Origin: Thermoactinomyces sp. DSM 45891
Lineage (GTDB): Bacteria; Bacillota; Bacilli; Thermoactinomycetales; Thermoactinomycetaceae
Direction of reading: 5' to 3'
DNA: 64,000 bases
NCBI RefSeq assembly: GCF_900119485.1
Contig: NZ_FPJZ01000003.1
Coordinates: 1-64,000, forward strand
The notes below the pieces were generated by a model that was not told the origin of the DNA, did not search any database, and worked only from the letters and a program-made list of their open reading frames with translations. Shown here in pieces: positions 37,101 through 44,893 of the stretch. Position numbers and translations under genes: made by a program. Each line of letters starts with the position of its first letter. Position 1 is the stretch's first letter.

Positions 37101-38614
37101 AATTCGCGATATGTAAGCTGTTGTTTTTTATATACAACTGCTATATTCTCTGGCGTGTACTTTACCTGCTTTTCGAACAGTTCATGAATCGTACTTTCTC
37201 GCGGATACTCTCTTTGGGTACTGTTCCAATCCTCCAATAGCTGCCTTTGTTCTGACTCAGGAACAAAACACGCTTCCGAAATAAGACCATCTGGATGATC
37301 CAAGAAAGAGCGAACCAATCGGTCAAAATAAGTAGTGAACCTCTTTACTGTATGTTCATCCAGTACGTCATGACTATATTCAAAGTGGCAACAAATGCGC
37401 TCTTCCTCTTCTTCAGCGTGAAGAGAAAGGATAAACTTTGGATTTTGTTTTTCTATTTTGATAGGTTCAAACGGTAGACCATGCACATCAAATAAATTAG
37501 TAGCATTTCCCAGAGCAATCGCTCCATTTTGTTTCCACGCTTTTTGTAATACAAAGACAGTCTGAAAAATAGGATGATGACTATTATCTTGGGTTGATAC
37601 ACATTCCTCTACCATCTTAGAAAAAGGAAAGTCTTGGTGTTCTAGAGACTGATCCATTTCATCACGCACACGATGCAGTAGATCACGGAATGAATCTCCT
37701 GCGGAAAACCGAACTTGAATCGGTAGCATATTGACAAAATAACCAGCTGTCATCCGAAAGTCCTTCTTTTTTCGACCGAATCGTGGAGTCCCGATCACGA
37801 TATGTTCTTGACCAGTTAATCTATATAGCAAGGCGGAGTAAAGAGAAAACATGACGGTATTGACGGTGGTATGAACCTTTTGACAAAAATCACGTAACTG
37901 CTGTGTGGTGTCTTCCTGTAACGCAAATGAAAATTCACTGCCTTGTTCAGGTGGCGTAGAATGAGCGTGTGGATTCGTTGGTAAGCTTAATACAGGGAGC
38001 TCATTTGAGAGTTTCATTTTCCAAAAGCGAGTCGCTGCTTCTCTCTGTTCACCTAGAACAACATTCTTTTGCCAAGTAACAAAATCGGAATATTGGGTTA
38101 TTACAGGATCTAGATGTAACTCAGATCCTTCACAAAAATGTTTATAGAATAAACCAACTTCATCTAGCATAAGAGAAAGGGTCCAACCATCTATAATCAT
38201 ATGATGACAAACAAAGAGCAGAATATACTTCTCATCTGAAATACGAAGCACACGAACTCTACAAGCTATACCTTCTTCTAGAACAAATCGCCTACGAGCC
38301 TCTGACGAAAAATAATTTCGCAGAAGTACATCATCTGCCCCTTCCATATCCAAACACTCGAAATCGACAATGGGCTCACGATAAACCTTTTGTACAGGTT
38401 CCTCATCTAAAACAAAAACAGATCGAAAAACCTCATGCCTCTTCATAAACTCAATAAAAGAACGGCGTAAGTTTTCGACATCCAATTTTGCATGTATATA
38501 CCAAGCAACCGATTCGTTGTATGTAGAATGATCAGAGTTTACCTGATAATGAATAAAGATTAGCTTTTGACCTTCTGATAAAGGATATTCCTTTATAAAA
38601 TCTTTATGAGACAT
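31181..38614 (-). CDS. Two-module NRPS with terminal reductase, C-A-T-C-A-T-R
   Basis: About 2477 residues: C1 1-455 (CHHMIIDGW), A1 456-960, T1 (FFHLGGHSLKAM), C2 1050-1480 (NHIISDG, where the first His of the usual pair is Asn but the catalytic His and Asp remain), A2 1500-2000, T2 (FFDLGGHSLSMI), R about 2095-2477 (LLLGATGFLGAHIL, YVRSKFEAEK). A1 reads DAWFLGSVVK, Leu-type. A2 reads DSGHSGAVDK, not assigned; only its end resembles known Arg-type codes. The reductase should release the chain as an aldehyde or alcohol. The leading C domain suggests an acylated N-terminus. No docking region links it to the other NRPS. ATG at 38612-38614 behind AAGGGGG is preferred to a TTG 3 bases earlier. 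An MFS exporter diverges from it. Confidence 0.92.
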   Translation of the reverse strand: MSHKDFIKEYPLSEGQKLIFIHYQVNSDHSTYNESVAWYIHAKLDVENLRRSFIEFMKRHEVFRSVFVLDEEPVQKVYREPIVDFECLDMEGADDVLLRNYFSSEARRRFVLEEGIACRVRVLRISDEKYILLFVCHHMIIDGWTLSLMLDEVGLFYKHFCEGSELHLDPVITQYSDFVTWQKNVVLGEQREAATRFWKMKLSNELPVLSLPTNPHAHSTPPEQGSEFSFALQEDTTQQLRDFCQKVHTTVNTVMFSLYSALLYRLTGQEHIVIGTPRFGRKKKDFRMTAGYFVNMLPIQVRFSAGDSFRDLLHRVRDEMDQSLEHQDFPFSKMVEECVSTQDNSHHPIFQTVFVLQKAWKQNGAIALGNATNLFDVHGLPFEPIKIEKQNPKFILSLHAEEEEERICCHFEYSHDVLDEHTVKRFTTYFDRLVRSFLDHPDGLISEACFVPESEQRQLLEDWNSTQREYPRESTIHELFEKQVKYTPENIAVVYKKQQLTYRELDKKANQLAHYLQKKGIGAESLVGLCMEPSLEMIVGVLGILKAGGAYVPLDPSYPESRLLYMAEDADVQVLVTKEELLRWVPEGLDIVCLDRDQGIISIESTIAPVSGVTSENVAYVIYTSGSTGKPKGVLVEHRSLVNLSCWHVREYDVTEVDRTAKFASFGFDASVWEIFPYLISGAAIYMLPDEMRLDLNQLNQYFEQNQITISFLPTQFCEHFMEWKNQSLRILLTGGDKLTKHIPQDYKVINSYGPTENTVVTTAYTVNEQMVNIPIGKPIDNVSVYVLDSRQQLQPIGVAGELCIAGDGLARGYLNNPELTAKTFIDHPFVPGERMYRTGDLVRWLPNGEIEYLGRTDNQVKIRGYRIELGEIASQLLSHPAVKEAVVITRNDSNKQPYLCAYIVGNQNWEDLKLYLSQSLPGYMIPSAFVAMEEIPLTVNGKIDVRSLPEPDQTSQSHIYVAPTNETEARLADIWQEVLGVVQVGMEDNFFHLGGHSLKAMRLVSQIQKVLGVAFPLQEVFGTPMLKDMAKQIQVTAPSMYTSIPAVECREYYPVSSAQRRMYLVQQMDPDSVSYNMPMMMRVKGSLDVGRLEEALHQLIKRHESLRTSFEMIEGKPHQIIASQVPFSMIRIESAESETKQIVEEFLRPFDLSQAPLLRASWITLSADEALFLLDMNHIISDGISMSILFNELMELYKGEELPEHRIQYKDYAMWQQGLQQTDWSSKQEKYWLEALAGELPVLNLPTDYSRPLVRGFEGSVVEIQLSEEATDKLKQLARKQDSTLYMTLLAIYTTLLHKYSAQEDIIVGSPIAGRPHADVENMIGMFVNTLAIRNYPSSEKTFAQFMGEVKENALKAYKHQDYPFEELVEKLNVPRDLSRNPLFDTMFSMQDIDIPEIALDDSRLFPYEQEYHIAKFDLTLDAVEEGERLCFRFEYDVNLFKRETIERMASHLVELVSQVCQDPTSKIGKLHMLPEQEEAILQSFNDTMVPYYKEKTIIEIFEEKVNQYPDRVAVVYEDEELTFQELSRRADQLAYELRARGVDREKIVGLMVDRSLEMIVGVFGILKAGGAYLPIDPSYPEDRIEYMLDDCDVELLLVQQGIKTPTTYGGEILFIDEATIYNGESRTLEPINQANDLAYIIYTSGSTGKPKGIMIEHQAVHNLVLNARTYGIKAGERVLQLASISFDSSVGDVFYTLLTGASLFIPSRETMLSGLGLVDWLKRKEITIIHFVPVSFLKQLPYVELPLLHTISTGGEVLTSDVVQTWGENRTFLNAYGPSETTVDASVGVCKPGEMKPSIGKPIVNKQIYILNEDQVLQPIGVPGEIYIGGEGIARGYWKRPDLTEEKFLDNPFIPGTKMYRTGDRARWLNDGTIEFMERIDDQVKIRGYRIELGEITNGLLAHPAVKDATVIARNDKDVSYLCGYVVLEEEHLIYELRDFLKTMIPDYMVPPYFVKMDQLPTTANGKIDYRALPVPDLSMDGSVNYIAPSNEIEEKLATIWQTVLGIERVGVKDNFFDLGGHSLSMIKVLGGVYEYGWDLSIKDFYVLKTIEEMARKVAGDLEVPSETEPCLSEITTDRRVSLSEIELSGDKRVMRNILLLGATGFLGAHILHELLVTTSATIYCVVRGVDGQEAEKRFRDKIRFYFPDLLSEEQRGMLDRVRILKGDLTREKFGLRSNEYENLCQRVDTVVNTAALVKHFGEYEEFRRTNVQSVEHAVSFCLEHDISFHQVSTVSVSGLIVEGSKKPPIFTESDFYIGQDYRDNVYVRSKFEAEKVIFDAMEKGLSASIYRVGNLTGRMTDGVFQENINENMFYLTLKSFMDMKMIIPQMVGESIEFTPVDLCARAIVNIARTKEAANRVFHIFHHRQVPCEKLCNAFHHLGIDVQIPSADEAEELVREILKSERSEALAGLVAYGQHSNTDPNTWVQVDSSLTRHYLQQIHFVYPTLDETYLEKIIEHMVKVNFVKTYSLKFV

Positions 38615-38793
38615 CAACCATTCCCCCTTAATTTTATCAGATAACTGTAGATTTAATACTATAAAATGTTTATAACATTAGGGAATTTAATCCCCTTATC
38701 TACATTACCTATTGCAGAGTAACCACCGCTCCACTCCCTTTAATACAAAGAAGCGTCAGTCACTTGATTTTATCCCACTTTAAACCCCATCAG

Positions 38794-38822
38794 ATAGTAG
38801 CACATATAGAACCACTTTACAA
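38794..38822 (-). promoter_or_regulatory. Candidate promoter of the reductase-type NRPS
   Basis: TTGTAA (38817-38822), 17 bases, TACTAT (38794-38799), each matching consensus at 4 of 6. It lies in the A/T-rich gap (38615-38944) between the NRPS and the divergent exporter and would leave a leader of about 170 bases. Apart from a short hairpin near 38678-38696, I see nothing else in this gap. Confidence 0.35.
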
Positions 38823-38944
38823 CCAATTCTATATTTTATTATATTATTTTTAATTTGAAACATAGAGGCAATTACAACTGAGTGGTTTTGCAGACTGTCA
38901 ATTAAAAGGAAAATCCATTAATATAAAAACAGGAGTGATTTTCC

Positions 38945-40225
38945 ATGAAAAAACCATTTTGGTTACTTTTTTCTGCAGACGTACTTGTAGTGTTAGGTGA
39001 AGCAATTGGGCTTTTTTGTATTGAAGTTCTTCTGTTCCAAAAAACGGGTTCAACAGGTCTAATGGGGAGTCTCGTTTTCTGCTTTGTACTCCCTGAAACA
39101 GTCTTGCGGTTACTTGGAACAGGCTTTATTGATCGTTTTAATCGGATTAAGCTAATGAGTACATTAAACATTATACGTGGCATGGTGATCGGTGGGCTGT
39201 GTATCTCTTTATTCATGGGAACCTTTCACATTTGGCTATTCTTTATTGCCGCTATGATCTTAGGTTCTTGTGCTGCCCTATTTTTACCGACTGGGATGGC
39301 ACTAATCCCTAATTTAGTTGAAAAAGATCAGCTAGTACGGGGGTATTCGTTGCTAGAGTCATTTTCCTCCTCCGCTCGCGTATCAGGCCCCTTAGTTGCT
39401 TCCTTTTTTATTGCATGTTCAGGTGCAGAATCCGGAATGTGGATTTTTGCAGGAAGTGTATTTTTAGGAAGTATTTTAATTAGATTCATTAAAAATCCAT
39501 CACAAGAATCTCTAGAAAAATCTACTAATAATTCTACAATTTCTTTCTCACAAATCAAAAAAGACATCGGGGAAGGATTTTCATTCTTCCGCCAGATCCC
39601 TGCTTTAACTGTGGTTATGCTTTTAGCAGCCATTACTACCATGGGCATGGCCATGTGGTTTATGTTACTCGTCCCATACGGACAAAAAGTTTTACATATT
39701 AACTACACACAGATTAGTTTATTAAGCTCCTTGTTTTTTGTAGGAATTATCTGTGCAGCTATCATAACTGGATGGATTGGGAATGTGCACTCTCGAAGTA
39801 AATTTATGATGGGAAGTTTGATTTCCACGGGTATTTTTACCTGCCTCATCTCTTTTACGACCAACTATTATCTTGCCTTATCTCTCTTTTTCTTACTAGG
39901 AATGACCATGCCTTTCTTTAATACTCATAGCCAGTCTATTTTCGCTCAATTAATTCCTGATAGCCACCTAGGTCGGGTGATGTCTGTTCGACTTCTACTC
40001 GGACAAGGTTCTATTCCGCTCGGAAGTTTAACAGGTGGATGGATCTCAGAATGGTTCGGTACTCCGTCTATTTTCTTTATAGCAGGTGCTCTTTCCATCC
40101 TAGCAGGTATAATCGGTTTATTGATTCCTTGGTTAAATCAAATTGATGGGAATTTAGATGAGTTAGCTAGTGAGATTAAGGAGAAGTTTGCTCCTCTTCC
40201 TGTACAAGAGAAGGAGAGCGCGTAG
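38945..40225 (+). CDS. MFS transporter, macrolide-efflux-like
   Basis: 426 residues with about 12 membrane segments. The loop after helix 2 contains GTGFIDRFNRIKLM, the place and style of the MFS A motif (G-x-x-x-D-R-x-x-R). The end is hydrophilic and acidic. Overall it resembles MefA-type proton-driven drug efflux proteins. AGGAG lies 9 bases before the ATG. It is divergent from the reductase-type NRPS and the nearest transporter to it, so export of, or self-protection from, that product is a reasonable inference. A GGAGC/GCTCC hairpin at 40262-40301 follows the stop without a good U-tract. Confidence 0.8.
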   Translation: MKKPFWLLFSADVLVVLGEAIGLFCIEVLLFQKTGSTGLMGSLVFCFVLPETVLRLLGTGFIDRFNRIKLMSTLNIIRGMVIGGLCISLFMGTFHIWLFFIAAMILGSCAALFLPTGMALIPNLVEKDQLVRGYSLLESFSSSARVSGPLVASFFIACSGAESGMWIFAGSVFLGSILIRFIKNPSQESLEKSTNNSTISFSQIKKDIGEGFSFFRQIPALTVVMLLAAITTMGMAMWFMLLVPYGQKVLHINYTQISLLSSLFFVGIICAAIITGWIGNVHSRSKFMMGSLISTGIFTCLISFTTNYYLALSLFFLLGMTMPFFNTHSQSIFAQLIPDSHLGRVMSVRLLLGQGSIPLGSLTGGWISEWFGTPSIFFIAGALSILAGIIGLLIPWLNQIDGNLDELASEIKEKFAPLPVQEKESA

Positions 40226-40383
40226 ATATGGAGGATCAACCTTTCCTCAAAGAAAAGAAACAGGAGCAATCCTATTCTTAAAGTATGTTTAGGACGCTCC
40301 TTGAATATAGTCATTTTTATTCAGGTACACCTTGAAGTACCCGGCGAAACCGTGCTAACGCCAAAGGTCTACTCCATCGAATT

Positions 40384-41259
40384 TTAACAGTTCACAACTG
40401 ACTCGGTGTTCGTACAGGTATCGGCACCGGGACCAGCATCACCATTGTCGGTACCACTCCCACCATCAATGATGTCGTTATTACCGTTAGTAAGTGGTGT
40501 GAAGTACTGATTACCATTTTTGACATCGCCATAAATGGTATCATCTCCTCCTCCACCGTTAATCGTATCACGCAAAGCATTAACGGTAATCAACGCCCCT
40601 GTTAGTGTTTCAAAATCACCATAGATGGTATCGTTACCCTCGCCACCATTAATCGTGTTGTGGCCATCATTAACCAATGTTGTTAGTGCATCAACAGTAA
40701 AATTCTTGCTCCAACCATAAATAGTATCATTACCCGGGCCACCATCAAGGGTGTCATCACTAGACCCTACATCGATTACTGCTGTGGCTATATGGAAATT
40801 GATGACACCACCTGTAATAACATCATCACCATTTCCACCTTCTATATAGTCTGAACCAGCGAGAGCGCCTACAGCAATAGCAGAGTCATAGTTAAAAAAA
40901 TCACCCATGAGTAGGTCGTTCCCGTTTCCACCAAAAATGCGGTCATTGCCAGCTAATAAAATAGGTGAGGCATTTTCGGATTCCCCATAAATCGTATCGT
41001 TGCCCTCACCACCACAGATGCGATCATTACCACCTAGCCCGTAGATAATGTCATTACCAGCAAGCCCGACGATCACATCAGCGCCAGCAGTACCAGTGAT
41101 TGTATCATCCCCTGCAGTGCCTACAATAGTGGCGGATAGTCCATCACATGTGTACGTAGATACGAATTGTGCATGAACTGGAGAAGAAAAAGCAATTGAA
41201 AAAATGAGTATTAACGAACCCAACACAGCAGAAGAAATAGATCGAACTTTTTTCAACAT
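40384..41259 (-). CDS. Secreted protein with RTX calcium-binding repeats
   Basis: About 291 residues. It has an N-terminal signal peptide (LKKVRSISSAVLGSLILIF, cleavage near PVHA-QF), then many glycine/aspartate nonapeptides (GTAGDDTITG, GLAGNDIIYG, GGEGNDTIYG, GGNGNDLLMGD, GGGGDDTIYGD, GGSGTDNGDAG). These form a calcium-dependent parallel beta-roll. Interrupted repeats carry longer hydrophobic insertions. It has Cys near both ends (STYTCDG, GADTCTNTESVVNC) that could form disulfides. RTX proteins are mostly Gram-negative type I substrates; here a Sec signal is present and no type I exporter is nearby. It follows ykoC by 38 bases, but the function is not obviously linked. GGGAGG precedes the start; an ATG 3 bases upstream is also possible. 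Confidence 0.8.
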   Translation of the reverse strand: MLKKVRSISSAVLGSLILIFSIAFSSPVHAQFVSTYTCDGLSATIVGTAGDDTITGTAGADVIVGLAGNDIIYGLGGNDRICGGEGNDTIYGESENASPILLAGNDRIFGGNGNDLLMGDFFNYDSAIAVGALAGSDYIEGGNGDDVITGGVINFHIATAVIDVGSSDDTLDGGPGNDTIYGWSKNFTVDALTTLVNDGHNTINGGEGNDTIYGDFETLTGALITVNALRDTINGGGGDDTIYGDVKNGNQYFTPLTNGNNDIIDGGSGTDNGDAGPGADTCTNTESVVNC

Positions 41260-41297
41260 CATTATACCTCCCTTTAACTACATATCTATTCAGTTAA

Positions 41298-42179
41298 TCA
41301 ATAAATACTTCTTAAATTAGAAAATAAAGGGATACTCCAAAGTTGATGCGAAACGAAAAACTCTATCTCTTCTCTTGATTTATTCGTGTAGAATCGCATA
41401 TCTTGATTCGGTAATAATTGAATCCATTCGCTACCAAGCCACACAACTCCTACGATCCCGAGTAGGAATAGGAGGAATAAAACGTCCCATTTCCCAATCG
41501 AAAGCTGGTAGTAGTAGGTTCGCTTCTGGTTCCCTTTGAATCGTTTCGCTTCCATAGCTACTGCGATTCGGTACGCACGGCGAATGCTTTGAGCGAGGAG
41601 GGGAACCGCATAGGCGGTTAGCCTGCGTCTAAATCCTATCCAACCCTTTCCTGGCGAAAATCCACGCACTTGGTGGGCCATGCGGATTGTTTGAAACTCA
41701 TCCCAAATGATCGGCAAGAGACGAATGGTAGCCATAAAACTATAAGCAAACTTGGGTGGGAAATGGAATTGTTGCATCAACGAATAAAAGAGGCGAACCG
41801 GATGGGTAGTACATACAAAGATTAAACCAATTAACCCAAAAGTAAGAGCCCGGAAACCGAGGTGAACCCCTCGATAGAAGCTTTCTTCAGATACTCGAAA
41901 AATTCCCCACTCCCACCAGACCGTACTTCCTTTTCCATATAATGCCATGGTCAGTACAGAACTACAAAAAAGCAGGAAGAAAGGAAGAAAAAATAAGAGA
42001 GCCACCTTTTTTGAAACCCCTGTTCCAAAGGCAAAGCAAATCATCACCACAATTGTAAGAAGTAGCATTACATTTAAATTATGAATAAATAAGAGTGAAA
42101 TCAAAACTCCTAATGATAATAGAAGCTTGACACTAGGGTTTACTCGATGAAGCCACGTCTCTCGCGTAATTTCCTCCAT
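41298..42179 (-). CDS. ykoC: ECF transporter transmembrane subunit YkoC
   Basis: About 293 residues. It is the EcfT-type energy-coupling membrane protein for the HMP/thiamine transporter. It has five or so membrane helices and the coupling motif region (IRMAHQVRGFSPGKGW and AVAMEAKRFKGNQKRT) with the A-R-G-like coupling helices. I start at the ATG at 42177-42179 because AAAGGAG lies before it; a longer frame to 42206 lacks a good site. It lies 33 bases after ykoD in the riboswitch-controlled thiamine operon. Confidence 0.85.
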   Translation of the reverse strand: MEEITRETWLHRVNPSVKLLLSLGVLISLLFIHNLNVMLLLTIVVMICFAFGTGVSKKVALLFFLPFFLLFCSSVLTMALYGKGSTVWWEWGIFRVSEESFYRGVHLGFRALTFGLIGLIFVCTTHPVRLFYSLMQQFHFPPKFAYSFMATIRLLPIIWDEFQTIRMAHQVRGFSPGKGWIGFRRRLTAYAVPLLAQSIRRAYRIAVAMEAKRFKGNQKRTYYYQLSIGKWDVLFLLFLLGIVGVVWLGSEWIQLLPNQDMRFYTNKSREEIEFFVSHQLWSIPLFSNLRSIY

Positions 42180-42212
42180 CTTCACACTCCTTTCCATCCC
42201 CTTCATTGGAAC

Positions 42213-43640
42213 TCATTTTCTCAAACGTCCTTCCTCAATCCACCAAATCCGATCGGCATAGATACGGGCGATTTCCTCACTATGCGTTACCATTACGATA
42301 GTAGTACCATCTTGACGAATTCGCTCAAGCCAATCCAGTAGTGAAAATGTATTTTGCGCATCTAACCCAAAAGTGGGTTCATCTAGCAATAGGATTTGAT
42401 GACTTTCATGAATCGTCGCACAAACACTTAATCGTCGTTTTTGGCCAATCGATAGTTGATACGGATGTTTCTGTCGATGTTCCCATAGCGCAAACATCTC
42501 AAGACGTTCCTTGACAACTTGATTCATCTCTGCTTCAGAAGGACTCTTCGCAGTTTGTCGAATGGTATAGGCAACTTCATCCCATACAGTACTCGCGACA
42601 AATTGCAATTCTGGATTTTGAAAGACAAAACCAATCTCCTGTAAGTCATCTCGCACGATGGATGATCCTTTGTAGAGTAGTTCTCCTTTGGTTTTTAGTA
42701 GTTGACGAATCCCTTGGAGTAAGGTGCTTTTACCCGCTCCATTCTTCCCCATCACTGCAACCCATTCACCTTTTTGTAAATCAACATGATTTATATATAA
42801 CTTCACATTTCCCGAGTGAAGCACTTGGAAATTTCTTAATGAAAGCAAGGGAGAGTCTGCTTGATCAGAAATCTTTTCATCGGAACGATAAATCAACCGA
42901 TCTTTCCAAATGCCTGGATACCAGATTCCATATTCTCGTAGCTGCTCTTGATAATCCGCCAAAACCTCCTCTTTTTTTCCGTCTGCTAAAATCGTTCCAT
43001 CGGGACGAAATAGGACGATACGATCCACTACATCCAGCATCTGCTCAATTTTATGTTCAACGATTAATAACGTTTGTTCATCTGGGAGCTGCCGAATCGT
43101 TTCCCACACTTGATTGGTTCCTTCAGAATCTAATAGAGCAGTTGGTTCATCTAAAAATAGCACCTCTGGCTGAAGAGCCATCGCAGAAGCGATCGCCAAG
43201 CGTTGTTTCATTCCACCAGAAAGCGTATTGATTGGCGTGTGTACGTCTTCCAGATCCAACCCGACAGCAGATATGTATTTTTTGATTTGAGCTGGCATTT
43301 CCTCTCTCAGGACTTGCAAATTCTCTAATACAAATGCGATTTCTTCATCCACACGATTCATACAAAATTGACTATCTGGATCTTGAAATACCATCGCAGT
43401 TGATTCAGGCACCATCACTTGCTCCGCTTTCATCGGGACATCTACCGCGTGCGGAATCAACCCTGCTAACACTTGAAGCAAGGTCGACTTCCCACAACCA
43501 GATGGTCCTAAAAATAAAATTTTCTCCCCTTTTTCGTATTGAAAATGACAATCCCGAAAAAGAAGGCTTTCATCGCCTGGGAATTTTAGCCGAAGCTTAC
43601 GGACTCCGTAACCACCCTTAATCATCAAGTGATCGCACAT
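42213..43640 (-). CDS. ykoD: ECF transporter dual ATPase YkoD
   Basis: 475 residues with two ABC ATPase domains fused in one chain, as in YkoD. The first has Walker A GPSGCGKST, signature LSGGMKQR and Walker B LFLDEPTALLD. The second has Walker A GKNGAGKST, signature LSIGQKRR and Walker B LLLDEPTFGLD. It powers uptake of the hydroxymethylpyrimidine/thiamine precursor with YkoE (binding) and YkoC (coupling). The start overlaps the end of ykoE by 23 bases; an internal ATG at 43625 is an alternative. Confidence 0.9.
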   Translation of the reverse strand: MCDHLMIKGGYGVRKLRLKFPGDESLLFRDCHFQYEKGEKILFLGPSGCGKSTLLQVLAGLIPHAVDVPMKAEQVMVPESTAMVFQDPDSQFCMNRVDEEIAFVLENLQVLREEMPAQIKKYISAVGLDLEDVHTPINTLSGGMKQRLAIASAMALQPEVLFLDEPTALLDSEGTNQVWETIRQLPDEQTLLIVEHKIEQMLDVVDRIVLFRPDGTILADGKKEEVLADYQEQLREYGIWYPGIWKDRLIYRSDEKISDQADSPLLSLRNFQVLHSGNVKLYINHVDLQKGEWVAVMGKNGAGKSTLLQGIRQLLKTKGELLYKGSSIVRDDLQEIGFVFQNPELQFVASTVWDEVAYTIRQTAKSPSEAEMNQVVKERLEMFALWEHRQKHPYQLSIGQKRRLSVCATIHESHQILLLDEPTFGLDAQNTFSLLDWLERIRQDGTTIVMVTHSEEIARIYADRIWWIEEGRLRK

Positions 43641-44199
43641 CTGCCTCTGTACTTCCTCTCACGAGCCCCGTAACCCCTGTCTTCTCTAATGCTTTTGCAA
43701 GCCCATATGCGATAACACCTGCAATCAGTATCGATCCCACAAAACGCGCGATGAAGAATAGCCCTAAATTCCACCATACCAATGTATCGATATAACCCTG
43801 GAAATAATCAAACACAATCGATCCAGCACAAGACGCAATGGCCGCTAAACTAACAACTAACACATTTGCCTTTTTATAACGGAATAAAGCAAAGATGAGT
43901 TCAGCAAGTAAACCTTGAATTAAGCCATATATTAATGTTGATAATCCCCACTCACTCCCCATGAGAAGCTCACCTGAAGATGCTGCAGTCTCAGCTAGTA
44001 GGGCAACTCCTGGCTTTCGGATGATGAGAAAAGCAAGTGGTCCCGCTATAAACCACATGCCATATAACAGTTGATCCATGTGTAGACCAATTGGTTTTAC
44101 AGCCGAGTATATAGGACTCCAAAGCTTATAAATAACACCAAACACAAGTGATATTACGATCGTTACTAGGATATCAGTTAGTTTTAATCCTTTTTTCAT
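43618..44199 (-). CDS. ykoE: HMP/thiamine ECF substrate-binding subunit YkoE
   Basis: 193 residues and about six membrane helices. The pattern KLTDILVTIVISLVFGVIYKLW, later ETAASSGELLMGSEWG and GLIQGLLAELIFALFRYKK, is that of the YkoE S-component. GAGGAG lies before the ATG. Its position between thiE and ykoD and the upstream TPP riboswitch agree with a role in salvage of the thiamine pyrimidine. Confidence 0.9.
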   Translation of the reverse strand: MKKGLKLTDILVTIVISLVFGVIYKLWSPIYSAVKPIGLHMDQLLYGMWFIAGPLAFLIIRKPGVALLAETAASSGELLMGSEWGLSTLIYGLIQGLLAELIFALFRYKKANVLVVSLAAIASCAGSIVFDYFQGYIDTLVWWNLGLFFIARFVGSILIAGVIAYGLAKALEKTGVTGLVRGSTEADVRSLDD

Positions 44200-44269
44200 G
44201 GGTATCTCCTCTTTCTATGTCTTCTGATCCGTTGAATCTGTTGATGAATCACAGACTATCCAGGTCTCA

Positions 44270-44893
44270 TTATCCAATATTGCGCTCCACCATTTTCCTC
44301 ATCCGAACTGCCGCAGACTTAGGATTAGGTGCAGATAGTATAGAAGATATAATAGCAAATCCGTCTACCACATCAGATGGAACCCTTTTTATATTCTCTT
44401 CCGTAATACCACCGATCCCGACGATAGGAATATCAATCGCATTTCGGATGGATCGTAAGGTATTGAGATGAAGTGGGATCGTATCAGGCTTGGACGATGT
44501 TGGGAATAAAGCGCCTACACCTACATAATCGGCACCTGAACTCTCAGCCTCTAATGCTTCTTCAACACTATGCACGGATACCCCAATCTTTATCTTGGAT
44601 CCCACGATTGCCCTTGCATATAGAATTCCCTTATCCTCTTGACCAATATGTAACCAATCTGCTTCTACTTCACGAGTTATTTCTACACGATCATTGATAG
44701 CAAAGGGAATTTGATACTGCCGACACAGTTCTCTCATCTGCAAAGCCTCTTCGATAAATTGGTCGTCCGTGATCTTCTTTCGTCGAAGCTGAACGCAAGT
44801 AACTCCCCCTTGAATTGCCTTTTCTACACGTGACAAAAGATCAGGGTACTCATCAGTGACAAGGTAAAGACGAAGATCCTGTGCTAATGTCAC
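44270..44893 (-). CDS. thiE: Thiamine-phosphate synthase
   Basis: 207 residues from the GTG at 44891-44893, which has AAGGAGG 8 bases upstream; the reading overlaps the thiD end by 41 bases. It couples HMP-PP and the thiazole phosphate to thiamine phosphate. TIM-barrel motifs are VQLRRKKITDDQF, AINDRVEI, ADWLHIGQEDK, DYVGVGALFPTSSKPD and IVGIGGI. A longer frame to 45013 is an artefact lying within thiD. Confidence 0.92.
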   Translation of the reverse strand: MTLAQDLRLYLVTDEYPDLLSRVEKAIQGGVTCVQLRRKKITDDQFIEEALQMRELCRQYQIPFAINDRVEITREVEADWLHIGQEDKGILYARAIVGSKIKIGVSVHSVEEALEAESSGADYVGVGALFPTSSKPDTIPLHLNTLRSIRNAIDIPIVGIGGITEENIKRVPSDVVDGFAIISSILSAPNPKSAAVRMRKMVERNIG

